Of a stretch of DNA of 64,000 bases, positions 6,813 through 14,663 are shown piece after piece. Source of the DNA: JAAYDI01 sp052034005 (GTDB lineage Bacteria > Planctomycetota > Planctomycetia > Pirellulales > Pirellulaceae); contig JBPOJB010000013.1 of assembly GCA_052034005.1 (NCBI GenBank), forward strand, positions 1 through 64,000, in the 5' to 3' direction. Position 1 is the stretch's first letter; every line of letters starts with the position of its first letter. Position numbers and translations under genes: made by a program. The notes under the pieces were generated by a model that was not told the DNA's origin, ran no database searches, and worked only from the letters and a program-made list of their open reading frames with translations.

Positions 6813-9440
6813 TCATCGTCCGCGGCCGCGTTTCGAGCCGGTGCTGCCGGCCGGGCCGCCAGTCCCCGGGAGCGACAACCCGGTCCCCGGCATCGAGGGC
6901 GCGCCGGTGCTGGGGATCCCACCAGCGCCCGGCGTCATGCCGCCGGAACCCGGCATCATGCCGCCCGAGCCGAAACCGCCGCGCGGGGAGCTGCTCGCAA
7001 TCTCGTCTTCGAACGTGTAGCGGGCGAAATCCTTGAAGTCATCCAGTTCGTTGATGACGCGGAAGCCCCCCGCGTCGTCCATCACCAGGAACTCGCCAAC
7101 CGATGTGACCAGCTCTTTCCGATCACCCGGCAGGTCCTCGCCACCACGCATGTCCAGCACCTGGTACTGGCTGGTCAGGTCGTAGCCCTTGAGCACTCGG
7201 ATGGCCAGGCTCACCGGGTCCAAGACGTCGAATTGCTTCCGGGAGAAGTCCAGCACCGAACCTCGGACGCTGCGTGCTTCGGTCGCGACGTCGACGGCGC
7301 GCGGCGCGTCCCACACGACAGGAACCACGTAGCCGTACGGCTCGGTCTGCAGAACGGGCGTGCCGTCCACGCCCAGAGTCGTACGCGCAGGCTCGACAGA
7401 CCCCGCATAGACGCGGGACGTCGAGGGCAGTGACACCGGGTCGGTGGCCTCACTCCACGGACTGATCACGTAATAGGTCGTGACCTTCTTGCCCGACGCC
7501 TTCTCGGCATTCTTCGCCTCATCGTCCGCCTTGACCTTGGTGACGCGATCCAGCACCTTGAGGGACAGTGACCGGCGAGGCGGCGGCGCGAACCGCACCA
7601 GGCCGCTGTCCGGGTCCGAATTCGGATTGTTCGGATCTTCCAAGAACACGCGCACCCGATAGCGGTAGTAACGCCCCGGCTGAACATCCGTGTCGAAGAA
7701 CCGGATCAGCTTATACTGCACCAACTGGGCGCTGGCCGAGTAGCCCCCGCCGTACCCGCCCATTCCATAACCGGGCATGGTGCTGCCGGAGCCGGGCATC
7801 GTGCTGCCGTAACCGGGCATCGTGCTGCCATAACCGGGCATGGTGCTGCCGGAGCCGGGCATGGTGCTGCCGACGCCGGGCATGGTGCTGCCGTAACCGG
7901 GCATGGTGCTGCCGTAACCGGGCATCATACCCGTGCTGCCGTAAGGTGACATGCCCCCTCCTGCGAATCCCGCGCCGCCGAGCCCCGCGGTCGGCAAGTC
8001 CATGTCCTCTTCGTCTCCGGGCTTCTGGGCGTTCTGACCTTCGTCCGGCTCGGCCGTCTCGAAGGTCGCGATCGTCTTGGAGCGCGGCACGTCCGAATGC
8101 AGCATCACCTCGTCCATGCAGCGCAGCATCATCGGCGGGGCGGGCATCGTGATACTCGCATCGACATACATGCTGTCCGCCGCTTCAGGCATGAGGCCGT
8201 GCCAGCGCAAGGTCCGGATCTTGGCTGCGGCGCTGTTCGTATTCATGATCGACTGCCACTCCGCCTCGTGCACCTCGCGTTGCGGGTCGTCCGTCACGTC
8301 CACGCGTTGAGCTTGGAAGAACACGATCCAAGGCTGATCGCGTACCGGGTCATACCCGATTGCTTCGCCGAGAACACGTTTGTACTCGTCCGCCTGTTTG
8401 CGGTAGGGCACCAGCGCTTTGACGGCGATCACGCTGCCGGATTGGGCGACCGGTTCGCCCTCGATCAGGGCCTGGTCGTCAGAGGCGCCTGCCGGCCTGC
8501 CCGGCGTGCGGCCGGGCCCCGTGCTTCCGGGCCCCATGGTCCCGGGGATGCCGAGGCTCCCGGTGGAAGGCCCCAGCGAACCGCCCGGGCTGCCGGTGCT
8601 GCCGTAGGGCGAGCCGGTGCTGCCGTAGGGCGAGCCGCTGCTGCCGTAGGGCGAGCCGCCGCTGCCGTAGGGCGAGCCGCCGCGCGCCATGGACATGCCG
8701 GCGCCGGCCGGCCGATAGCCGCAGACCTTGTCTTCCGGGTAGAACCGTTCGGGTCCGCGCGGCAGGTTCTCTTTCTTTCGTTCGCCATCGTCTTTGCCAT
8801 ACGGGCTCCCTCCCGAGCCCATCATGCCGGCGTAGTCGTCGCCGCTGCCATACGGCGACGAGCCGCCACTGCCGTACGGGCTGCCGCCGGCACTGCCGCT
8901 TCCGCGGCGGCTGCCGCGCGACTTCTTCCGTTCCTCTTTGGCTGTGTCTTTTTTCTGTTCGGGCGCACGGGCATACTCGAGCCCTGCCAGGGCGTTTTTC
9001 TGGCCCTCCTGAGCTTTCAAGCACAGCGCGCCGGTCACCGCCGAGGTTTCCAGCTTGATGGGCGCGAAGATTTCGGGATCCTCACGTTTGCTGCCCGGCG
9101 CGACGGTGGGCGGCTTGAACGGCTTGAGTGCGTAGTTCTGCGGGTCCAGCGGGTCGATGCCTTGGACGCGCGCGAAATACTGGCCGCCCTTCCCGTTGCG
9201 CGGCGTACGTTCGGCCTTCAGCACGTCGGCCGAGGGACGCTCGATGTTGGCCACCGCGTTGGCGGCGATCGTCTGGAGCTGGTCGGGGGTCTTGCCCGCC
9301 AGCTTGGAATCCAGTTTGTAGCCGAGGAACACGAACGCCACCAAACCCAAGATGGCCGCGCCGAACACGATCTTCTCGACGTGTTGAATCAGCAGTCCTT
9401 TGAATCCACCGGGGCCAAGACTCACTTTGGGCTTCTTCAT
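6813..9440 (-). CDS. Large membrane-anchored Gly/Ser/Pro/Tyr-rich protein of the pilus locus
   Basis: 875 aa. Start chosen at ATG 9440 (MKKPKVSLGPGG) because GAGGAG lies 9 bases upstream; ATG 9461 has no ribosome site. A single N-terminal membrane helix (IVFGAAILGLVAFVFLGY, about residues 19-37) implies a short cytoplasmic tail and a long periplasmic part. It alternates structured stretches with low-complexity blocks: SPYGS repeats (about 225-290) and an MPGYGST heptad array (about 505-556). Structured segments include the ones around AIGYDPVRDQPWIVFF and QYKLIRFFDTDVQPGRYYRYRVRV (fibronectin-like spacing, uncertain). Third gene after the pilM-pilN fusion, 27 bases behind the 731-aa gene. By position it could play the PilP role (linking the inner-membrane complex to the secretin). 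No sequence family is recognised; this role is inference from gene order. Confidence 0.6.
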   Translation of the reverse strand: MKKPKVSLGPGGFKGLLIQHVEKIVFGAAILGLVAFVFLGYKLDSKLAGKTPDQLQTIAANAVANIERPSADVLKAERTPRNGKGGQYFARVQGIDPLDPQNYALKPFKPPTVAPGSKREDPEIFAPIKLETSAVTGALCLKAQEGQKNALAGLEYARAPEQKKDTAKEERKKSRGSRRGSGSAGGSPYGSGGSSPYGSGDDYAGMMGSGGSPYGKDDGERKKENLPRGPERFYPEDKVCGYRPAGAGMSMARGGSPYGSGGSPYGSSGSPYGSTGSPYGSTGSPGGSLGPSTGSLGIPGTMGPGSTGPGRTPGRPAGASDDQALIEGEPVAQSGSVIAVKALVPYRKQADEYKRVLGEAIGYDPVRDQPWIVFFQAQRVDVTDDPQREVHEAEWQSIMNTNSAAAKIRTLRWHGLMPEAADSMYVDASITMPAPPMMLRCMDEVMLHSDVPRSKTIATFETAEPDEGQNAQKPGDEEDMDLPTAGLGGAGFAGGGMSPYGSTGMMPGYGSTMPGYGSTMPGVGSTMPGSGSTMPGYGSTMPGYGSTMPGSGSTMPGYGMGGYGGGYSASAQLVQYKLIRFFDTDVQPGRYYRYRVRVFLEDPNNPNSDPDSGLVRFAPPPRRSLSLKVLDRVTKVKADDEAKNAEKASGKKVTTYYVISPWSEATDPVSLPSTSRVYAGSVEPARTTLGVDGTPVLQTEPYGYVVPVVWDAPRAVDVATEARSVRGSVLDFSRKQFDVLDPVSLAIRVLKGYDLTSQYQVLDMRGGEDLPGDRKELVTSVGEFLVMDDAGGFRVINELDDFKDFARYTFEDEIASSSPRGGFGSGGMMPGSGGMTPGAGGIPSTGAPSMPGTGLSLPGTGGPAGSTGSKRGRGR
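7771..7926. repeat. Tandem 21-base repeat encoding the heptad MPG-x-GST
   Basis: Seven complete 21-base units (plus-strand form ccgggcat[g/c]gtgctgcc plus 4 variable bases) from 7771 to 7917 and part of an eighth. Length is a multiple of three, and the array is inside the 875-aa gene, so it adds or removes whole heptads. Variation is concentrated at one codon (Tyr, Ser or Val). Confidence 0.9.
8593..8676. repeat. Tandem 21-base repeat encoding SPYGS-x-G
   Basis: Four 21-base units inside the same gene, nearly identical apart from the codon for one Ser/Thr/Gly position. Read on the minus strand they give SPYGSGG / SPYGSSG / SPYGSTG. Scattered single copies of the same motif occur around 8800-8890. 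Confidence 0.85.
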
Positions 9441-9467
9441 GGAAACAGACTCCTCGACCATAGGATA

Positions 9468-11663
9468 CTAACTGCCGCCGGCGCCGCCACTGGCAGGCGG
9501 TGTGGCCGGAGTCGCCTCGCCGGTCTCTGCCGACGAGGTGGCGGGCGTGTCGGCGGGCAAAGCGTCCGGCTCGGTTGTCGGCGCCCCTGGTTCTGCCTCG
9601 GGCGTGGTGGTCGGTTCGGCCGCCGGCCCTGCCGCCTCTGCTGCCGGCTCATCCGGCTCTGTGGCGGGCCCCGCTTCCTGTTCGGCCGGCATTTCCGCCG
9701 CGTCAGCACCCTCGGCCGCCGGTTCCATAGCGTCCGCTCCGGCGGTTGACTCAGCCCCCACGGGCGCACCGCCAGGCGCGCTGGCCAGCACTTTGGCCGC
9801 CTCCATGCCCAGTTTGGCCGGGTCCACGGGATTGTAGATGTAGATGATCCCGTAGACCTCGACAATCACGTCGTACGGGGATTCGGTGCCGAACATGCCC
9901 GGTCCGCCGGGCCCGCCGCCGCCGTACGGACTGCCCGAGCTGCCCATCCCGCTGCCGCCGTACGGGCTGCCCGTGCCGCCTAAGCTGGGCAGGCTCAAGC
10001 CGCCCGCACCCGGCATGCTCGCGCCAGCGCCCGCGTCAGGCATCGCGATCGACATGCCCGCGCTGGATCCGCCACCGCCACCGGTGCCCATTCCCATCCC
10101 GGTCGGTCCGCTCGACGGGCCGCCGCTGCCGCCGATCGAGCCGGTCGGGGCGCCGCTGCCGCGCATGCCACCGCTGCCGGCCGGGGCGTTAATTCGGACC
10201 TGACGCACTTCGACAGGCAGATTGGATTTCGCGAATTCGCAGAGGAACAGCGGCAGTTTCAGCACGTTCATCCGCACCCGCATGCGCATGGGCATCCGCT
10301 TGGCCACGGCCAGGAACGCGTCCGAAGGCTGGTTGGACTTCATGGCGGTCCGTAGTCGCTCGCCGGTGAGCGGTTCATTCTTGTCGTCGACGTAGCGGCC
10401 CGCGGCGGGGTCCATAGCCTGTCGGGTCCCGCTCATGCCCGAGCCGAACGCGGCTGAAGAACCGCCCTCGGACGAGCCGGAGGATGACCCGGCCCCACTG
10501 GAACTGGTGCCGGTCGCTTCATACGGGGACCCGCTGCTACCGCCCGAGCCACTGCCCATGCCGGCACTGCCCGCCGACATCGTCGCGCCCGGCATGTAGC
10601 TGCCGGACATCATGCCCCCCTGGCCGGCCAGCGCCTTACCCGACTCGACCATCCCGACGGCCTTGATCCCGGCGGCCATCGCGCCCAGCTCAATCGACTG
10701 GATTTCCTTCACCGCCGCGTTGTACTGGGCATCCGCGTCCCCATTGGTGGCCTTGACGATGAGCATCAGTGCCCGGAGGATCCAGAGGTCTTCCTGGGCG
10801 TAGAGCACTTGGAGCGTGGTGGGGCTGGTCCAGCCCATGCACTGTGCCTGCAACATGCTCTGGTTGCCCGAGTTCCAGTCCACGACGATTCGGCTTTCTT
10901 CCATGCCCTGCGCGGTGCCGCGGCCGTACGGGCTGCCACTTCCCATGCCGCCCGAGCCCATGCCGCGGCCTGCCGGCGAATAATCGCTCGACCCGCCGCC
11001 GGGCGGCAGACCGATCGTTGCGCCCTGGCCCATGCCGGTCGAGCCGGCTCTCGGTCCGCCCGAAGGCGGCCCGGTGGATCCGGGCATCATGCTGCCGGAT
11101 CCGGGCATCATGCTGCCGGCCCCGGGCATCATGCCGCTGGACCAGCCGCCATAACCCGAACCGGAGGTCAGCCCCGCCTGCCATTCCGCGCCGATGATCT
11201 TGGCGAGCTTCGGGAGTTCTTTCTTGATGTAGTCGCGATACCGGTTGCGGAAATCCACCTTGAGTTCCTGCCGCGCCGGCGTGGGGAAATCGACTTTGGC
11301 TTCGATGGGCACGAGTGGTTCCACGGCCGCGATGAAGTCGGGCAGCAGTTCCTGCGGCCACTTCAACACGTCCTCCTGCTCGCGGTACCGTTTGTCCCAC
11401 GCCAAGCGCACCTGCTCCGCCTCGGCGCTGCTGAGCGCCTTCATCATGTCCGCCGTCGTCTTGTTCGGGTGATTCGAGATGCTGACGATCTGTTGGCCCG
11501 TTTTGAAGGCCGACTCGATCTTGCCGGCGCGCTCATTGGTCGTCTGGGTCATCGTGGCGGTGGAGACGTACCACGTGCCGATGTACAGGATGAGGATCAG
11601 GACGCACAATATCCAGAAGTGATACTTGCGGAGGATCGCGAATGCTTGTTTGAGTTGATCCAC
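9468..11663 (-). CDS. Membrane-anchored Gly/Ser/Met-rich protein of the pilus locus (PilO position)
   Basis: 731 aa. One N-terminal membrane helix (FWILCVLILILYIGTWYV, about residues 16-33) is followed by a helical segment (about 35-165) with the spacing of a PilO-type coiled coil. Two Gly/Ser/Met/Pro low-complexity blocks follow (about 170-245 and 345-410). A short structured domain then carries KRMPMRMRVRMNVLKLPLFL and VRQVRINAPAG (about 450-490). After another glycine block comes PYDVIVEVYGIIYIYNPVDP (about 600), and the protein ends in a Pro/Ala/Glu/Thr tail of about 100 residues. It begins 3 bases after the pilM-like stop, so the two are co-translated. Gene order suggests the PilO role in the inner-membrane platform; sequence alone does not prove it. 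Confidence 0.6.
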   Translation of the reverse strand: MDQLKQAFAILRKYHFWILCVLILILYIGTWYVSTATMTQTTNERAGKIESAFKTGQQIVSISNHPNKTTADMMKALSSAEAEQVRLAWDKRYREQEDVLKWPQELLPDFIAAVEPLVPIEAKVDFPTPARQELKVDFRNRYRDYIKKELPKLAKIIGAEWQAGLTSGSGYGGWSSGMMPGAGSMMPGSGSMMPGSTGPPSGGPRAGSTGMGQGATIGLPPGGGSSDYSPAGRGMGSGGMGSGSPYGRGTAQGMEESRIVVDWNSGNQSMLQAQCMGWTSPTTLQVLYAQEDLWILRALMLIVKATNGDADAQYNAAVKEIQSIELGAMAAGIKAVGMVESGKALAGQGGMMSGSYMPGATMSAGSAGMGSGSGGSSGSPYEATGTSSSGAGSSSGSSEGGSSAAFGSGMSGTRQAMDPAAGRYVDDKNEPLTGERLRTAMKSNQPSDAFLAVAKRMPMRMRVRMNVLKLPLFLCEFAKSNLPVEVRQVRINAPAGSGGMRGSGAPTGSIGGSGGPSSGPTGMGMGTGGGGGSSAGMSIAMPDAGAGASMPGAGGLSLPSLGGTGSPYGGSGMGSSGSPYGGGGPGGPGMFGTESPYDVIVEVYGIIYIYNPVDPAKLGMEAAKVLASAPGGAPVGAESTAGADAMEPAAEGADAAEMPAEQEAGPATEPDEPAAEAAGPAAEPTTTPEAEPGAPTTEPDALPADTPATSSAETGEATPATPPASGGAGGS
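11080..11142. repeat. Three-copy 21-base repeat encoding MPG-x-GSM
   Basis: Three units beginning ccgggcatcatgctgccg in the 731-aa gene. The unit length and core are the same as in the array at 7771-7926 of the neighbouring gene. Confidence 0.8.
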
Positions 11664-11666
11664 GGC

Positions 11667-14270
11667 TTAAGCACCTCCCTTCACATTGGCGGCCAAGTCG
11701 CTCCCGGCCGTTGACGGCGTGCCCTGCTGCTGCTCTTTCTTCCACTCTTCGGCTTGCGCTTCCAATCGCTCGGTGAGCAGGATCTCCTTCCACGCGAACT
11801 GGACGATGAAATCGTAACGAGGTACCGTCAGGAACGGCGGCTCGGGAGGCAGCTTGTCCTCCTCCTTGGCGCCGTTGCTGCCGGTCCCGCTGCGCCCCCC
11901 GCCGCCGGCCGGCGGCCTCGTGGTGCCCGTGCCCGGCATGCCCAACGTGCCGCCCGGCATGCCCGGCATGCCCGGCATGCCCGGCATACTCGGCATACTC
12001 GGCATGCTGGGCATCCCAGTCCCGCCGGGCGACGGCAACAGGCCGCCGGAACCGGGGCCGCTGCCCATCGGGCTTCCCGGCCCGCCGACCGTGCCGGGGT
12101 AGCCGGTCTCGGGTACTTCATAGTTTGGGTTGGGGAGCTGGAAGTTCGGATTGATGGGCCAGTCGTTCAGCACCAATGGATACTCGATTCCCATTTCCTG
12201 CATGGTGAACACGACGGGCACCTGGCCGCCCGGCGGGACCACGATCGGGTTCTCGACGCCTTGGAGCGTCAACTGGTAGCCGGGGATCGCTTCGGCGCCG
12301 GCGGCCGGATCGGCCGGCAGATTGGTCCCGATGGATGTCACGCGCAGATCCATCGACTGGATCTGGCCCGCCGCGTCCGCCATCTCGTACCGCACGCGCA
12401 CGCCGGGCCGGATCTTGTCTACGGCCACCGGCACGACCGTTGTTCCATGCATCAGCTGGTTGATCAGCGTCTTGTTCACGTGGGCGATGCCCTGCGTCGC
12501 CATGTCCTGGTTGAAGAAGTGGTAGCAGCGCAGCTGGACGACCCAGCCTTCGCCTTTAGGGCCGGTGGGGGTGGAGCTGGTCGAGGATTCGGCGCCGCCG
12601 GCCATGCCGCCGACCGCGCCGCCTGCCGCACCGCCGGCTGTGCCGCCGGCCGCGGTCTCGATCCCCAGCGACATCAGCGTATCGGTGTACTTGGTTTTCA
12701 CCAGTCCGGTGAACCAGTCCTCGAGCTTGTCGAAGTACTGCACCTCGAGCTGCTCGACATGGATCTCCTCGCGTTTGTAGAACGGCACCTTGTCGACGTC
12801 GGGGATCTCGCCGGGGCGCAGGCCCGGAGTGGTGGGCAGGGCGGCGTTGACGGTCTTGAGCATCTCCAGCCAGAGGACGCGGCGATCGGCGTTGCCCACC
12901 AGTTCTTCACCGATGGCCGTGATCCGATCGAGTTGCGCGGTGAGCTGCGAGTCCTCCGTCTTGAAATCGCCGCTCATCTTGTTGGCTTTCTCGACCTCCG
13001 CCACCGCGTTCTTCCACGACACGCGATTCACCTGGCGTTCTTCCGCCACCTGGCGGAGGCGGCCGCAGTAGAAGAAGACGTTGAACGTGCAGGCCAGCAG
13101 CAGTGCCGCGACCGAGGCGACGGCCCAGGGCTTCTTGGATCGCACCAGGCGCTCGGTGATGATCTCGCGCGGCACCAGGTTCGTGCGCAGCTTGGCGACG
13201 CCGAGCCCTTGGAGGCACAGGCCGTAGCACACGCCGAACGACAGCTGGTTGTCCTTGAACGCAGGAGCCGACAAGACGCTCGGCCCTTTCAAGTGCGTGA
13301 ACGCCTCGAAATTGTACACGCTGTAGCCGAGGTTCTTGCCCAGATACTGCTGCAGGCCGGGCAACTTCACGGCGTTGCCCAGGACCACGACGCCGCCGAT
13401 CTTGGCCTTGCGGTCGATGCCCTGGAAGTAACCGATCGAGCGCTGCACTTCCGTCACCAGATCGTTGAACACCAGGCGCATCGCCTGGAACACCATCCGC
13501 GGGTCTTCCGCCTGCCGCGCGTTGCGCTTCAAGTGCTCCGCTTTGGCGAACGTGAGCTTGAGTTCCTTCGTCAACTGCTTGGTGAAGTGGTTGCCGCCCA
13601 GCGGCACGCTGCGCTGCCAGACGCGGAACCCGTTGGTGATCACCAGGTCCGTCGTGTCCGTGCCCATCGAGAGCACGACGAGCGAGGGGGGAGGGTTCTC
13701 CGGATCGAACTCCGCCGCCGGGGCCACGTCGCCGAGGATGTCATAGGTGACGAAGTTGTAGATGCTCAGCGGTGCCAGCTGAATGATGTCAAGCTCGAGG
13801 TCCACGTCCTGGAAGGGCTTCATCGCCCGATACACCTGCTCGCGCTTCATCGCGAACAGGCCGACCTCGGTCTCCAGCGCGAACCCCTCCACCTGGCTGC
13901 CGCCCATCTGCTGGAAATCCCAGATCACATCGTCCAGCGGGAACGGGATCTGCTGCTTGGCTTCGAACTTCACGATGTCCGGGATCAGCTTGGCGTCCAC
14001 CGGCGGCGGCTTGAAGAACTTCGCCAAGCCGGTCTGGCCCGGCACGGCCAGCGCGATCCGGTAATGGGCCACGTCGTTGCGCGAGAGAAACTGGTCGATC
14101 GCGTCCCGGATCATCTGCTCCGGTTCCGCCTCGGGCTGGCTGAGTATCTTCGGGTATTCGATGTAGTCGAACGCGTCGGCCACGACCTGGCCGTCCTGCA
14201 GCGAACAGCGTAAGGCCTTGAACGCGGCTTGACCGATGTCGATACCCCACACGCCGGCATATTTGGCCAT
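11667..14270 (-). CDS. pilM: PilM-PilN fusion: actin-like ATPase joined to a membrane/coiled-coil domain
   Basis: 867 aa, against about 350 for PilM. Start ATG 14270 (MAKYAGVWGIDIG) with AGGGGA 7 bases upstream. Residues 1-370 are PilM: phosphate-1 loop GIDIGQAAFKAL, FPLDDVIWDFQ, LSMGTDTTDLVITNG (phosphate-2) and GGVVVLGNAVKLPGLQQYL. At about 380-403 comes a membrane helix (AVASVAALLLACTFNVFFYC), then a coiled coil (405-470) and a folded region to about 700, as in PilN. A GMP-rich low-complexity stretch (about 750-785) and a conserved tail (LTVPRYDFIVQFAWKEIL) follow. In classical systems PilM and PilN are separate and bind each other, so the fusion fixes that contact. First gene of the operon, behind a promoter with a perfect -35. 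Expected to sit on the cytoplasmic face of the pilus motor. Confidence 0.85.
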   Translation of the reverse strand: MAKYAGVWGIDIGQAAFKALRCSLQDGQVVADAFDYIEYPKILSQPEAEPEQMIRDAIDQFLSRNDVAHYRIALAVPGQTGLAKFFKPPPVDAKLIPDIVKFEAKQQIPFPLDDVIWDFQQMGGSQVEGFALETEVGLFAMKREQVYRAMKPFQDVDLELDIIQLAPLSIYNFVTYDILGDVAPAAEFDPENPPPSLVVLSMGTDTTDLVITNGFRVWQRSVPLGGNHFTKQLTKELKLTFAKAEHLKRNARQAEDPRMVFQAMRLVFNDLVTEVQRSIGYFQGIDRKAKIGGVVVLGNAVKLPGLQQYLGKNLGYSVYNFEAFTHLKGPSVLSAPAFKDNQLSFGVCYGLCLQGLGVAKLRTNLVPREIITERLVRSKKPWAVASVAALLLACTFNVFFYCGRLRQVAEERQVNRVSWKNAVAEVEKANKMSGDFKTEDSQLTAQLDRITAIGEELVGNADRRVLWLEMLKTVNAALPTTPGLRPGEIPDVDKVPFYKREEIHVEQLEVQYFDKLEDWFTGLVKTKYTDTLMSLGIETAAGGTAGGAAGGAVGGMAGGAESSTSSTPTGPKGEGWVVQLRCYHFFNQDMATQGIAHVNKTLINQLMHGTTVVPVAVDKIRPGVRVRYEMADAAGQIQSMDLRVTSIGTNLPADPAAGAEAIPGYQLTLQGVENPIVVPPGGQVPVVFTMQEMGIEYPLVLNDWPINPNFQLPNPNYEVPETGYPGTVGGPGSPMGSGPGSGGLLPSPGGTGMPSMPSMPSMPGMPGMPGMPGGTLGMPGTGTTRPPAGGGGRSGTGSNGAKEEDKLPPEPPFLTVPRYDFIVQFAWKEILLTERLEAQAEEWKKEQQQGTPSTAGSDLAANVKGGA
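11955..12017. repeat. Nine-base tandem repeat encoding (Gly-Met-Pro)n
   Basis: Seven units of the type cggcatgcc / cggcatact within the pilM-pilN fusion gene, giving MPSMPSMPSMPGMPGMPG-like sequence. In frame, so copy changes alter only linker length. Confidence 0.85.
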
Positions 14271-14463
14271 GAATCGTCCCCTCAAGACCGAAGGCACTTC
14301 GATCGCCGCGAGCAGTCCGCCGCTCGTGCGACATCTCCACGCTCACATCGTGTCGCGATGTCTTCTTCCGGCGACCCCCGCACGTGCCATAAAAAACCTG
14401 ATGAATGCACGAGATATGACCGGGACACAGACAGGAAGCCACCCGATGCTCAGATCCTTTTCT

Positions 14464-14493
14464 ACTCTACAGAGGTGCCCCCCGGACTGTCAA
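14464..14493 (-). promoter_or_regulatory. Probable promoter of the pilM operon
   Basis: Minus strand TTGACA (14493-14488, full consensus) and TAGAGT (14469-14464) with 18 bases between. It lies about 195 bases upstream of the pilM ATG in the 393-base divergent gap 14271-14663. No clear promoter was seen for the rightward gene in that gap. Confidence 0.6.
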
Positions 14494-14663
14494 TGAATTT
14501 CACCCCCTGGATGGGCCAATTATGACGGCCCCCGTCCGCAAGTGCAAGGTACTCGGTTTGGCGCGAAACGCGCGGCGGCTTCCTCGACATGCGACGCGTC
14601 GCCCGATATCGTGAAGGGCTTGTTGAGTGCCCTCTGACTTCTTCCGCCCCGACTGACAGACGC

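Noticed and set aside
7771..7926. CRISPR array
   Set aside because: Units are adjacent without spacers, in frame, and encode a heptapeptide inside a gene.
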